Assembly: GCA_016788635.1 (NCBI GenBank)
Contig: JAEUSU010000027.1
Span: 62,001 to 126,000 of the forward strand
Reading direction: 5' to 3'
DNA from: Flavobacteriales bacterium
GTDB lineage: Bacteria; Bacteroidota; Bacteroidia; Flavobacteriales_F; PHOS-HE28
Length of the DNA stretch: 64,000 nucleotides
Under the pieces are notes generated by a model that saw only the letters and a program-made list of their open reading frames with translations, was not told the origin of the DNA and made no database searches. The position numbers and the translations under genes are program-made. Positions 16,861-26,334 of this stretch are shown here, piece after piece (positions within the stretch are counted from its first letter, which is position 1; each line of letters starts with the position of its first letter).

Positions 16861-17487
16861 ATGTCCGGCCGGCTCCTGCTTCCATTCCTTTTGCTGCCCA
16901 TGCTGGCCGCTGCGCAGGACCGCATCCTGCTCATGAGCGGACATGTGGTGGACTGCCGCCTGCTGGGAGCGAGCACCCTGGAGATCCGCTATGAGATACA
17001 GCGCAAGGACAAGCTGCTCACGCGCACGGAGCCCACGGAGAACGTCTTCAGCACGCGGGACAGCCTGGGCCGTGAAAAGGTGTGGTACTTCCAGGATACG
17101 CTCTTCGGCAACTACTTCACCGTGGACCAGATGCGCTGGTTCATCAAGGGGGAGCAGGACGCGCGCGATGGGTACCGGCCGATCGTCCCCATGATCGGCG
17201 GCTTCGTGGTGGGGGCAGGCCTGGTGATGGCCCTGGACCTGGAGATCATGGCCATTCCCATCCCCATGGTCTACGCAGGGATCATGGCCCTGCCCCGTGT
17301 GCATGTCACGCGCGGCTCCATCCGCGACCCGCTGATGGAAGGTGACCCCTACTACGCAGCGGGCTATGCCCAGGTGGGCCGCACCAAACGCGTGGTGAAG
17401 ACCCTCATCAGTTCCGCAGTGGGCACGGCGGTGGGTCTTGCCGTGCGCCAGCTGATCATCAATCCGAACAACCCGGATACCTACTGA
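16861..17487 (+). CDS. Hypothetical membrane-associated protein
   Basis: A 208-aa protein with a signal peptide (MSGRLLLPFLLLPMLAAAQ) and then DRILLMSGHVVDCRLLG, a short beta-rich segment seen at the start of many Bacteroidota envelope proteins that sense or anchor. A middle region has two hydrophobic stretches (PMIGGFVVGAGLVMALDL and IMAIPIPMVYAGIMALP), and a third weaker one near the end (VVKTLISSAVGTAVGLAV). I do not recognise a named family. It lies between gcvP (divergent) and kynU (same strand, 79 nt downstream, with its own promoter box). An upstream ATG at 16798 would bury the signal peptide. Confidence 0.6.
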   Translation: MSGRLLLPFLLLPMLAAAQDRILLMSGHVVDCRLLGASTLEIRYEIQRKDKLLTRTEPTENVFSTRDSLGREKVWYFQDTLFGNYFTVDQMRWFIKGEQDARDGYRPIVPMIGGFVVGAGLVMALDLEIMAIPIPMVYAGIMALPRVHVTRGSIRDPLMEGDPYYAAGYAQVGRTKRVVKTLISSAVGTAVGLAVRQLIINPNNPDTY

Positions 17488-17550
17488 AGCGCCGGGGTGG
17501 GGACAGGCCGGTCCGATGCCATCCGTCATTTCCTTTCGCGAGCAGGCGGC

Positions 17551-17558
17551 TACTTTCG
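17551..17558 (+). promoter_or_regulatory. -7 box (TACTTTCG) for kynU-kmo
   Basis: TACTTTCG fits TAnnTTYG and lies 8 nt before the ATG at 17567, which suggests a nearly leaderless message. An in-frame ATG at 17516 precedes the box and is therefore disfavoured. Confidence 0.5.
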
Positions 17559-17566
17559 CCCTGTCC

Positions 17567-18838
17567 ATGAACACTTTCCTGAATACGCTTGAATTCGCCC
17601 TTGCGCAGGATGCCGCCGATCCGCTGCGCGCTTTCCGCGAGGAGTTCCTCTTCCCACAGTACAGCGGCCGGCCGGTCATCTACCTGTGCGGCAATTCGCT
17701 GGGCTTGCAGCCCAAGGGTGCTTCGGCGGCACTGAAGCAGGAGCTTGATGATTGGGCCACCTATGGTGTTGAGGGCCACCTGAAGGCGAAGCACCCCTGG
17801 TACAGCTACCATGAGGAGCTGGCCGGCTGCACGGCGCGACTGGTCGGTGGGAAGGAGAGTGAGGTGGTGGTGATGAACCAACTCACCAGCAACCTGCATT
17901 TCCTGATGGTGAGTTTCTACCGGCCTTCCGGAAAGCGCAGGAAGATCCTCACCGAGCAACGCCCTTTCCCCAGCGACACGTATGCGTTCGCCTCACAGAT
18001 CGCCTTCCATGGCGGCGCGCCGGACAATGACCTGGTCGAAATGCGGCCGCGCGCTGGGGAGTACACGCTACGCACCGAGGACATCCTGACGTGCATCAGC
18101 GAACTGGGCGATGAACTGGCGCTGGTCTGCTTTGGCGGGGTCAACTTCTACACTGGCCAGGCCTTCGACATGGCCTCCATTGCCAGGGCCGCACAGGGTG
18201 TGGGGGCCCATGCGGGCTTCGACCTTGCACATGCAGCGGGCAACCTGCACCTTAAGCTGCACGAATGGAACGTGGACTTCGCCTGCTGGTGCAGCTACAA
18301 GTACCTTAACAGCGGCCCGGGCAGTGTGGCGGGAGCTTTCGTTCACGAACGGCACCATGGCAAGGGCCTGCCCCTGTTCGCCGGCTGGTGGGGTCACGAT
18401 AAACACGAGCGGTTCAAGATGGAACGCACCTTCAAGCCCATGCCCACCGCTGAGGCCTGGCAGGTGAGCAACGCACCTGTGTTCAGCATGGCGGTGCACC
18501 GCACGGCACTGGAGCAGTTCGATCGCGCGGGTATCGCGGCCCTGCGCGCCAAGAGCGAACAACTCACCGGCTACCTCGAGTTCGTCATCGGTGAAGTGGC
18601 GAAGGAGTCGGGTGCGAAGCTGGAGATCATCACCCCGGCGGATCCCGCTCAGCGCGGATGCCAGTTGAGCATCGTGGCGCACGGCAAAGGCAAGGACCTC
18701 TTCCATGCGATAAGTGCGAAGGGGGTGGTGGCCGATTGGCGTGAGCCCAATGTGATCCGGGTGGCGCCCGTGCCGCTGTACAATTCGTTCGAGGATGTGT
18801 ACCGCTTCGGTGTGGAGCTCATATCGGTACTGTCATGA
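17567..18838 (+). CDS. kynU: Kynureninase
   Basis: A cytosolic PLP enzyme that cleaves kynurenine or 3-hydroxykynurenine to (hydroxy)anthranilate and alanine. The 423-aa protein has IYLCGNSLGLQPKGA near the N-terminus, the cofactor-binding FDLAHAAGN, and the PLP lysine in CWCSYKYLNSGPG (Lys245), followed by AGWWGHD. All are hallmark kynureninase segments. Its stop overlaps the kmo start (ATGA), so the two enzymes are made together and act in consecutive steps. Confidence 0.95.
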   Translation: MNTFLNTLEFALAQDAADPLRAFREEFLFPQYSGRPVIYLCGNSLGLQPKGASAALKQELDDWATYGVEGHLKAKHPWYSYHEELAGCTARLVGGKESEVVVMNQLTSNLHFLMVSFYRPSGKRRKILTEQRPFPSDTYAFASQIAFHGGAPDNDLVEMRPRAGEYTLRTEDILTCISELGDELALVCFGGVNFYTGQAFDMASIARAAQGVGAHAGFDLAHAAGNLHLKLHEWNVDFACWCSYKYLNSGPGSVAGAFVHERHHGKGLPLFAGWWGHDKHERFKMERTFKPMPTAEAWQVSNAPVFSMAVHRTALEQFDRAGIAALRAKSEQLTGYLEFVIGEVAKESGAKLEIITPADPAQRGCQLSIVAHGKGKDLFHAISAKGVVADWREPNVIRVAPVPLYNSFEDVYRFGVELISVLS

Positions 18839-20181
18839 AGAACATCACGATCGTGGGCGGCGGATTGGTGGGCAGCCTGCTCGCCGTTTTCCTCGCCAAG
18901 CGCGGCCACCGGGTGAACGTGTTCGAGCGCCGGCCCGACCCGCGGAAGACCAATGTGTACGCCGGCCGCAGCATCAACCTGGTGGTGAGCCACCGCGGAT
19001 GGACCGCACTGAAGGCTGCGGGTGTGCATGAGGCCGTGGAACGCATCGTGGTGCCTGTACGTGCACGCATGACGCATGACCGGGACGGCAGGCTCACGCG
19101 ACTTCCCTACAGCATCGATGAGCGGCCCATCCACAGCGTATCGCGCGGTGAGCTCAACAAGGTGATGCTCACCGAGGCGGAGAAGTTCCCCGGCGTGAAA
19201 CTCCATTTCGAGCACCGCTGCACGGGTGTGCATCTGGACACCGGTACCTGCACCTTCGTGAACGAGGCGTCCGGCGAGGCCAGCGCGGTGCCAGCCGATG
19301 TGGTCTTCGGAAGCGATGGGGCGCCCAGCGCCGTTCGCCAGGAAATGATGAAGCTGCGTTTCAACTTCAGCCAGAGCTTCATCGAGCACGACTACAAGGA
19401 GATCGCCTTCCCCAGCAAGGCCGATGGCACGCCACAGATGGACCCGCACTGCCTGCACATCTGGCCGCGCCGCTACTTCATGATGATGGGCCTCGCCAAC
19501 CAGGACGGTGGTTTCACGGGCACGCTCTTCATGCCGCATGAGGGGGAGTTCTCCTTCGGCCGCATCACGGATGAGAAGGACCTCATGCGTTTTTTCGATG
19601 AGCACTTCCGGGATGCCATCCCCATGCTCCCGGACCTTGCACAGCAATACTTCCGCAACCCGCAGAGCAACCTGGCCATAATCCGCTGCGGTCCTTGGAA
19701 CCACAAGGACAAGGTGGCGCTGATCGGTGATGCGGCGCACGCCATCGTGCCTTTCTATGGCGAAGGCATGAACGCCGGTTACGAGGACTGCAAGGTGCTG
19801 AACGACCTGTTGAACGAACACGGCGACGACAACTGGGGCACCGTGCTCGATGCGTACAACAAGGCCCGCAAGCCGAACGGTGACGCCATCGCGGACCTGT
19901 CGCTCCGCAACTTCGTGGAGATGCGCGACCTGGTGGCCGACCCGCAGTTCATTCTGCGCAAGAAGATCGAAGGACGCCTGCAGCAGCGCCACCCGGACAA
20001 GTGGCTGCCGCTTTACAGCCAGGTGAAGTTCAGCGACATCCCTTACAAGCAGGCGTGGAACGAAGGCCTTCGCCACGACCGCATCATGGAGCAGGTGCTG
20101 GCCATGCCGGATATCGCCGCGAACTGGGAGAGTGAGGAGGTGGAGCGAAGAGCGCTGGAGCTGCTGGCCTCACTTTCCTGA
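18835..20181 (+). CDS. kmo: Kynurenine 3-monooxygenase
   Basis: A 448-aa FAD-dependent hydroxylase that converts kynurenine to 3-hydroxykynurenine using NADPH and O2. The N-terminal Rossmann segment IVGGGLVGSLLAVFLAKRG binds FAD, RRPDPR follows, and ALIGDAAHAIVPFYGEGMNAG is the second FAD motif, very like eukaryotic and Flavobacteriaceae Kmo proteins. With kynU it gives 3-hydroxyanthranilate, the precursor of quinolinate and de novo NAD. The other pathway genes (tryptophan dioxygenase, 3-HAA dioxygenase) are not in the window. Confidence 0.95.
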   Translation: MKNITIVGGGLVGSLLAVFLAKRGHRVNVFERRPDPRKTNVYAGRSINLVVSHRGWTALKAAGVHEAVERIVVPVRARMTHDRDGRLTRLPYSIDERPIHSVSRGELNKVMLTEAEKFPGVKLHFEHRCTGVHLDTGTCTFVNEASGEASAVPADVVFGSDGAPSAVRQEMMKLRFNFSQSFIEHDYKEIAFPSKADGTPQMDPHCLHIWPRRYFMMMGLANQDGGFTGTLFMPHEGEFSFGRITDEKDLMRFFDEHFRDAIPMLPDLAQQYFRNPQSNLAIIRCGPWNHKDKVALIGDAAHAIVPFYGEGMNAGYEDCKVLNDLLNEHGDDNWGTVLDAYNKARKPNGDAIADLSLRNFVEMRDLVADPQFILRKKIEGRLQQRHPDKWLPLYSQVKFSDIPYKQAWNEGLRHDRIMEQVLAMPDIAANWESEEVERRALELLASLS

Positions 20182-20188
20182 GGACGGC

Positions 20189-21763
20189 TCACATCTTCAC
20201 GCAGCGTCCCATTCCATTCGGGGCGGTGGCCGAAGTGCGGATCGTGTAGATGCCGGCAGGTTGCCCGCTGAGGTCGATCACGTATGCCGGGCTGTTGATT
20301 CCTAGGGTCTCCATGCTCACGCGTCTTCCGTGCACATCGTAGAGCTCGATGAGCTGTGTTCCCGCGGGAAGTTGGACCGTGATCAGATCTGTGGTGGGTA
20401 CGGGCGAGACCTGTAATGAGGCCAGCACATGGGTGCGCTCCGCGATCGACGTGGTGTGAGAGAACTCCACCAGCCAGGCATCCTCGTCACCATGATTGGT
20501 GCTTTGCACATCGCCATCATTCGAGCTTGTCGAGTTCAATGCGAGCAGGTTCCCGCTGGCCAGTTCAAGCAGGTCCTTGTTGTATTCGGACCCTGACCCA
20601 CCGAAGAGGAACTGCCAGATCACTTCGCCATCCCCATCATTCACTGCGGCCACAAAGGCGTCCCAGCTCGGGTCGCCACCAACGAAGTCGCCATTCGTGG
20701 AACTGGAATGCCCACCCACGAAGTGGACGTTGTGCGAGGGGGAATAAACAGCCGAGGAAATGGATTCCGTGCCGGACCCTTGGAGGCACCCCGTCCAATC
20801 CACCGTTCCATTGGCCGCCACACCCATACGGAAGGCATTGGAAGTGGGGTCGCTGCAGTTGAAGAAGGTGGTGCTCCATGTATTCCCGAACAAGGCGAAG
20901 CCACCACCCGGTCGTGGCGTGGCGCGTTCGATGTGTTCGGTGTTCGAACCGCCATACCGCAGCTTCTGTGTGATGCTCCAGGTATCCAGCGAGAACTTGA
21001 ACGCGATCAGGTCGTCACTGCCATAAGCGGTCGTTCCGGCCATGTCCCCATCCGCACCGTTCGTTTCGCCGAAGAGCCAGAGGGTATTGCCATCGATCCA
21101 GGCATCTTTGATCAAGTCGAAACCGGAGCTGCCGATCAGTATCCCGTTCATGAAGTTCAGGTTCTGGTCGTACTTGAAAATGCCTATGTCCGTATTCCCA
21201 TGCTGTGTGTAACCGGAATAGAAGCCATCACTGGACCGGATGTTGGCCAGATGGTATATCGCTTGCGTGGCCGGATCGATCATGACCTTCACACCCTCGT
21301 CGAACCCGCTTCCGCTCTGGCAGGTGAAATGTGTCATGGTGCCTGTCTCCGACATCTTGAGCAAGGAGATGTTCGCGCCCATCGCGCACCCAAATTCCGT
21401 GCCCTGCGTGTTCATCAGCACGACCACATTATTGGCAGCGTCCGCGACGATGTCGCGCCCTTTTTCATCGACCGGTCCGCCCCATCCATTCGTGAACAGG
21501 TCGTTCAGTTGCTCATCCCATGTGTAACTGAACCCATCCCGCATGCCGTTGTTGCCCGGCACCTGCCCATCGGATGAAGCGCTGGAGCCGATCGACGTCC
21601 AGACACCCGGCATGATCTCTATCATCCGCAGCAGTTCGTCAAAGTCTGACCCGCCGACGCACTTCTCCCGAACAATGGCCGCGGGGACCTGCGCGATGCA
21701 GTGACAGGAGATGACCCACATGGTGATCATTGCGAAGCGTTGGATCTTGTGTAGGTGTGACAT
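20189..21763 (-). CDS. Secreted T9SS-sorted protein with propeller-like repeats
   Basis: A 524-aa secreted protein starting at 21763 (MSHLHKIQRFAMITMWVISCHCIAQ). An upstream ATG nine codons earlier is possible but less signal-like. The body has repeated blocks such as KCVGGSDFDELLRM, CQSGSGFDEGVKVM, LIGSSGFDLIKDAW, CLQGSGTESISSAV and LFGGSGSEYNKDLL: a G-G-S-G-x-(D/E) core spaced about 70-80 residues apart, as in SBBP-type or Kelch-like propellers. The C-terminus is a T9SS type A sorting domain (VSPVPTTDLITVQLP ... PAGIYTIRTSA) with an unusual final CVKM. It converges on kmo with a 7-nt gap. Confidence 0.75.
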   Translation of the reverse strand: MSHLHKIQRFAMITMWVISCHCIAQVPAAIVREKCVGGSDFDELLRMIEIMPGVWTSIGSSASSDGQVPGNNGMRDGFSYTWDEQLNDLFTNGWGGPVDEKGRDIVADAANNVVVLMNTQGTEFGCAMGANISLLKMSETGTMTHFTCQSGSGFDEGVKVMIDPATQAIYHLANIRSSDGFYSGYTQHGNTDIGIFKYDQNLNFMNGILIGSSGFDLIKDAWIDGNTLWLFGETNGADGDMAGTTAYGSDDLIAFKFSLDTWSITQKLRYGGSNTEHIERATPRPGGGFALFGNTWSTTFFNCSDPTSNAFRMGVAANGTVDWTGCLQGSGTESISSAVYSPSHNVHFVGGHSSSTNGDFVGGDPSWDAFVAAVNDGDGEVIWQFLFGGSGSEYNKDLLELASGNLLALNSTSSNDGDVQSTNHGDEDAWLVEFSHTTSIAERTHVLASLQVSPVPTTDLITVQLPAGTQLIELYDVHGRRVSMETLGINSPAYVIDLSGQPAGIYTIRTSATAPNGMGRCVKM

Positions 21764-21800
21764 GGCTGTTAGGTATTGGTTCAACCACAAGCGAACGACC

Positions 21801-21808
21801 GAAAGCTA
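21801..21808 (-). promoter_or_regulatory. -7-like box (TAGCTTTC) for the 21763 gene
   Basis: TAGCTTTC on the minus strand, a one-base variant of TAnnTTTG, 37 nt upstream of the start at 21763. The 216-nt divergent gap to 21979 shows no other clear element. Confidence 0.45.
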
Positions 21809-21979
21809 GGCCCACCTTATGCGGATCGTTCACGCGGTCGCTATTCTACCATCGACGCCTGGCATGGGACCATCGGCCGGAATGGAATGGTGGCGTTCAC
21901 GCACCGCACGATCCATGGTGAACACTTTGCGGCAGTGGAACGCGTTCACATGGAAGCGTCCAGCAGACCTTTCGGGATC

Positions 21980-22837
21980 ATGCGCCAGTTGTTCGCCGCA
22001 GTCCTCCTTATCCTGTTCGCCGGGAGTGCAGCACATGCCCAACGGGGTGGCATTGCGCGAAAACGCCCGGAGCTGATCCCCTTGGAAGGTCAGGCCCGTC
22101 GTGTGGGTTTCTACATTGATCCGGGGATCACCTACACGTTGACGCGCTTCAAGGACAAGGAAGAGGAGGTGTTCCGATCTGGTGATACGGTTCACACGGC
22201 CACCTATTCGCCAGACGGCCGGCTGGGGCTCTACCTGGGAGCCGGCCTTACATGGTACACCCGCGATCCGGTGGTGGTGGACTACTTCGATCTCGGGCTC
22301 GCCTACAAGAACCTCCGTGGCGCGGAATCGCTCACTGGCACCTACCAACGTGCGGACAGCACCTTTCCTGTACAAGGCGAGGGGTCGTTCGCGGAACGTA
22401 TGCTTACAGTGAACGTCAATGCGAACAAGTTCATTCGCACGGCGGACTACCAGTTCGTGCAGGTGAGCCTTGGAGGCAACCTGGACTACCGCCTGGGAAG
22501 CAGCTACGAGCACACGGGTGACAGCGTGCTGAACGCGCATCGCTTTCCACCCGACCTCATTGGCCAGTTGCATTTCAGGGTTGGTTATGGGTTCAAGGTC
22601 ACAGGGCGCCTGCTCCTCATCCCCACATTGGAAACACCGGTCTTCAGCATTACCCCCACGGATACGGGCTTCGGCCAGTTGGAATGGTTCAGCAGTCGCT
22701 ACCGGCCGCTGATCTTCACGATCCGCCTGTTGTTCCTGCGTGCACGGTCAGGCTTCGACTGTCCTCCTCCCATCAAGCACAACGCCATGGAGAAGGGGCG
22801 CACGAAGACCTATAAACCCGACAGTTATCACCCGTGA
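21980..22837 (+). CDS. Putative outer-membrane beta-barrel protein
   Basis: A 285-aa protein with signal peptide MRQLFAAVLLILFAGSAAHAQ. The rest is rich in alternating aromatic/hydrophobic strands with Tyr and Gly, for example VGFYIDPGITYTLTRF, LGLYLGAGLTWYTR, YFDLGLAYKNLRG, FVQVSLGGNLDYRLGSSY and LHFRVGYGFKVTGRLLLIP, as in Bacteroidota outer-membrane barrels. The C-terminus (DCPPPIKHNAMEKGRTK) resembles the end of a conserved Flavobacteriales barrel family; no function is assigned. An in-frame ATG at 21950 is an alternative start. Converges on the VCBS gene with a 4-nt gap. Confidence 0.7.
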   Translation: MRQLFAAVLLILFAGSAAHAQRGGIARKRPELIPLEGQARRVGFYIDPGITYTLTRFKDKEEEVFRSGDTVHTATYSPDGRLGLYLGAGLTWYTRDPVVVDYFDLGLAYKNLRGAESLTGTYQRADSTFPVQGEGSFAERMLTVNVNANKFIRTADYQFVQVSLGGNLDYRLGSSYEHTGDSVLNAHRFPPDLIGQLHFRVGYGFKVTGRLLLIPTLETPVFSITPTDTGFGQLEWFSSRYRPLIFTIRLLFLRARSGFDCPPPIKHNAMEKGRTKTYKPDSYHP

Positions 22838-22841
22838 CGGA

Positions 22842-25800
22842 TCAACGCTGCGCCATGCCTGTCGGCAAAGGCGCCTGGCGGAGGTCGAAGAGTTGGACCG
22901 GCCCGCTGTTGTTCACCACCAGGATGGAAGGCTGGGGGCGGCCTGTGCGCAGAATGACCAAGGCCCGGCTGTCGAAAGGCACGTGAAATCCGCTTTCCAG
23001 GACCGGCCGGGCCGTGTACTGACCGTCGGCCGCCGAGGTCAGCACCAAACCGATGCCTGCATCGTAGCGGGTGGTCTCCACTTCGGCGCCATACATGTTC
23101 CCGGCGGTCACCAGATCAAGTCGTCCATCCCCATCCACATCCATGACCACGATGCCGCGCAAGGGTGAGATCTGGGCCTGATTCGGAAGTGGTTCGGGCG
23201 TGAGCTTGCCAAGGCCGTTGTTGCGCCATACCATGCTGCGGAATTCGGTGGCCTGCGCCTGTACCGCACGTGCAAGGTTCTCCTGACCATAGATCCCAGT
23301 AAGGTCTGCTTCGGCAAAGGCCTTGTAGGTGGGGAAGCGTTGGGCTATGGAAGGGCATTGCTGGCTGCTGCATTCGCGGCCACGTATGGGTAGCTCGGTG
23401 GAGCCTGTTGTTTTGGCCAGCACCACCTCATTGCGGCCCTTTCCTTCGAAATCGGACATGTACACCTTCAGTGGTCGTTCAGCACTGGGGTGGAATTTGT
23501 TGTTGAGCCCCAGGTTGCCGGTCACCAGGTCCACGTCCCCATCACCGTCCAGGTCAGCCGCTGTGATGGTGAACCACCACCCGGTCATGCCTGGATCGAG
23601 CAGCTGCGCAGTGGCATCAATGAACCTGTTCCCTTCGCTCCGGAAGGCCATCACTGGCATCCACTCTCCACATACCACGAGCTCCTTGGGTCCGTCCCCA
23701 TCCAGGTCCACGAACAGAGCACTGGTCACCATGCCAAGCTGGATGTCGCCAAGCCAGTTGGTGGTGGCATCCATGAACCTTCCGCCCTCGTTCAGGAGCA
23801 CCAGGCTGGGCGGTGGAGCAGGATAAGCGCCCGGGATGTTGCGTCCACCTATGAATAGATCAATGTCCCCATCCCCATCAATATCAGCTGAAGCAATGGC
23901 TTGTGTGCTGGAGGTGATCGGTGGAAGTGCGCCATCCGCATAGCGGAACCTTCCCTTGCCATCATTCAGGAAGATGCGGTCCTGGTAAAGCGGGGAGCCC
24001 ACTGGGAACTCCGTGCTTCCCGAAGCGAGATAGAGGTCAAGCGTGCCGTTCCCATCCGCATCGAAGAAATGTGCGCCAATGAACTCGGAGTTGCTGAAGG
24101 CGCTCCAGGGTTGGTGTGTTGCGGGGAGCAAGCGTTCATCGGACTGCTGGAGGAAAAGGGTGCAGGAACGACCAGCGGATGCTGTGATGAGCACATCATC
24201 CAGGCCGTCCCCATTCACATCGGCTACCGCTGCTGCAGGTCCGTGTTCGGTCTGCCGATGGGGAAGCAGCACGCCCCCAAGCAGATCATCCGCCGCATTT
24301 TCCGCATGCCGGTGATCGATGCCTGCACGTGGATGGCGCTCGGTCAATAGAGGTGGTGCGAGTTGCGGTGCCGGAATGGGCATGCGTTCCAGTTGGTCCC
24401 AGTGCAGCCACAACCGTTGATCCGCTCCTGGGTCATGCAGCGTGCTTCGGGTACCATCCGGCCAGTCGATCGTGAGCGAATCAATGGTAGTTGAACCAAG
24501 GCCAAAATGTATGAGCGGCTCAACGGAGCTCTGGAAGCCGCGTTCAACACGCAATTCCGCCACTTGTGATCCGCCTGGAGCATGCAAGGTGACCACGGTC
24601 CCCATGGCGGTCGGCTCCCGTTGCTCACCCTTCAGCTTGATCTGTAGAAAGTGCCCGGTCCCGTTCTCACGCGCATGGTTGCGAATGACCTTGGCCGTCT
24701 GGTCCACATCCATGGTCACCAGGTCCAGATCGCCATCCGCGTCCAGGTCGGCATAGGCTGCCCCCGTGGTGTTGGCAGCATGCCGATAACTCCACAAGTT
24801 CACTGCATTTCCGAACGTAAGATCCCCCTGGTTGCGGTAAACCAGATTGTTCACCACGCTGCGCGGGGCAAGCTCAAGGATGGGCCGGAAATACAGGTTG
24901 GTGCCCTGTTCCCGGGCGATCTTGTGCACCTGTGCACGGAAGTCGGAGTTGGCGATGTCCCGCGCGATCCCATTGCTCACGAACAGGTCCTTCCACCCGT
25001 CATTGTCCAGGTCAAGGAACAAGGGCGCCCAACTCCAATCCGTTCGGTCGATGCCGGCCAAATGGCCGATGTCGGAATAGGTGCCGTTCCCGTTGTTCAG
25101 TTGCAGCACGTTCACCATGTATTGGTGGTGGAAACCGGTCCGAACGAGGTTCCAAAAGGCCTCCGGCTGCATGCTGGCCATGTTCTCCTTGTTCCGCTTG
25201 TGGTCGCCGGGGGTCATGTCCAGCACGCACAAGTCCTGCAGCCCATCGTTGTTGATGTCCGCGCGGTCTATCCCCATCGAGTAGTAGCTCGTATGCTTCA
25301 GCCTGGTCAGGATCTGATCGCTGAACCTTGGCTTCCCATCCCTCCCTTGGCCGGGCTGCTGAATAAGCATGCGGTCTGCCGTGGAGAAATCGTTGCACAC
25401 GTAGATGTCAGGCCGACCGTCGTCATTCAGATCTCCGATGCAGGCGGCCAGACCGAAGTTGCGCCCTGCCACACCCGCAGCCTGGGTTTGGTCTGTGAAA
25501 TGACCTTTGCCATTGTTGAGCAACAGCCTGTCACTGACGATCGGATCATACGGTCGTTGCGGGTCGATCACCACGCGTGACATGTCATGCCAGTCGTTGC
25601 GGTGCTGCACGAGGTACGCGTCCAGGTCGCCGTCCCCGTCAAGGTCTGCGAAATAGGCCATGGTGGTCTGGCCGTCAATGGCCAGCCCTCGTGCGTCACC
25701 CTCTTCCGCGAACCTGTCGGCACCCTTGTTCATGAACAGCAGGTTGCGCCGGCTATGGCCCGGCCATGGACCGCTCGCACTTACGTGTATGTCGAGCCGG

Positions 25801-26246
25801 CCATCCGCATCCACATCCACCAGCGTTACACCGGTGGCCCAGGTACCGCTCAGGTCGAACCCTACCCGTGAGGTGATGTCCTCGAACCGCATGCCTCCCA
25901 GGTTCTTGTAAACAGCTCCCGCATTCCGATTGCTGACCATCACCAGGTCGGGGAGCGAGTCACCATCCAAGTCACCTACAGCAACGCCCCCACTGTTGTA
26001 CATATTGGTGTACAGGAAGTAGTTGGCCAGCGAGTCCTCAATGATGCGGTTCACGAAGCTTATGCCTGTGCGCCCGGCATCCAGCACTTCAAGCAAAGGC
26101 TTCGGCTCGCTCGCTGTCCCCTGCGGTGAAGGGTCACTAGGTGAGTTGCACGCGAGCGTACAACTAAACCCTAGGAACAGCGCGCCAAAGTGTACCTGCG
26201 TCTGCCAGGGGCCATAAGGCGCCCTTTGGTCAAGAAGGGTGTGCAT
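22842..26246 (-). CDS. Large VCBS/FG-GAP repeat lipoprotein with ASPIC/UnbV domain (CRTAC1-like)
   Basis: A 1134-aa predicted surface lipoprotein with lipobox TLA|C at Cys33. It has many calcium-binding FG-GAP/VCBS repeats with DxDxDGxxD loops: GDLDGDSLPDLV, VDVDADGRLDIH, ADLDGDGDLDAY, GDLNDDGRPDIY, DINNDGLQDLCV, ADVNGDGLDDVL, ADIDGDGDIDLF and others. A UnbV/ASPIC segment (VAELRVERGFQSS ... LTIDWPDGT) divides two repeat sets near residues 520-640. The loops should bind Ca2+ in a beta-propeller. Proteins of this size and layout are common in Bacteroidota; ligands are mostly unknown. It has its own promoter box and no operon partner. Confidence 0.85.
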   Translation of the reverse strand: MHTLLDQRAPYGPWQTQVHFGALFLGFSCTLACNSPSDPSPQGTASEPKPLLEVLDAGRTGISFVNRIIEDSLANYFLYTNMYNSGGVAVGDLDGDSLPDLVMVSNRNAGAVYKNLGGMRFEDITSRVGFDLSGTWATGVTLVDVDADGRLDIHVSASGPWPGHSRRNLLFMNKGADRFAEEGDARGLAIDGQTTMAYFADLDGDGDLDAYLVQHRNDWHDMSRVVIDPQRPYDPIVSDRLLLNNGKGHFTDQTQAAGVAGRNFGLAACIGDLNDDGRPDIYVCNDFSTADRMLIQQPGQGRDGKPRFSDQILTRLKHTSYYSMGIDRADINNDGLQDLCVLDMTPGDHKRNKENMASMQPEAFWNLVRTGFHHQYMVNVLQLNNGNGTYSDIGHLAGIDRTDWSWAPLFLDLDNDGWKDLFVSNGIARDIANSDFRAQVHKIAREQGTNLYFRPILELAPRSVVNNLVYRNQGDLTFGNAVNLWSYRHAANTTGAAYADLDADGDLDLVTMDVDQTAKVIRNHARENGTGHFLQIKLKGEQREPTAMGTVVTLHAPGGSQVAELRVERGFQSSVEPLIHFGLGSTTIDSLTIDWPDGTRSTLHDPGADQRLWLHWDQLERMPIPAPQLAPPLLTERHPRAGIDHRHAENAADDLLGGVLLPHRQTEHGPAAAVADVNGDGLDDVLITASAGRSCTLFLQQSDERLLPATHQPWSAFSNSEFIGAHFFDADGNGTLDLYLASGSTEFPVGSPLYQDRIFLNDGKGRFRYADGALPPITSSTQAIASADIDGDGDIDLFIGGRNIPGAYPAPPPSLVLLNEGGRFMDATTNWLGDIQLGMVTSALFVDLDGDGPKELVVCGEWMPVMAFRSEGNRFIDATAQLLDPGMTGWWFTITAADLDGDGDVDLVTGNLGLNNKFHPSAERPLKVYMSDFEGKGRNEVVLAKTTGSTELPIRGRECSSQQCPSIAQRFPTYKAFAEADLTGIYGQENLARAVQAQATEFRSMVWRNNGLGKLTPEPLPNQAQISPLRGIVVMDVDGDGRLDLVTAGNMYGAEVETTRYDAGIGLVLTSAADGQYTARPVLESGFHVPFDSRALVILRTGRPQPSILVVNNSGPVQLFDLRQAPLPTGMAQR

Positions 26247-26274
26247 GAATAGGGGTTCATGGCGCAGGTTGGCG

Positions 26275-26282
26275 GAAAGATA
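26275..26282 (-). promoter_or_regulatory. -7-like box (TATCTTTC) for the VCBS lipoprotein
   Basis: TATCTTTC on the minus strand, one base from TAnnTTTG, 28 nt upstream of the ATG at 26246. The 88-nt gap 26247-26334 holds little else. Confidence 0.45.
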
Positions 26283-26334
26283 GGAACTGGTGTGTGGCGG
26301 TCAAAGGAGTGGTCCCATGTGCGCCCTCACCAGT

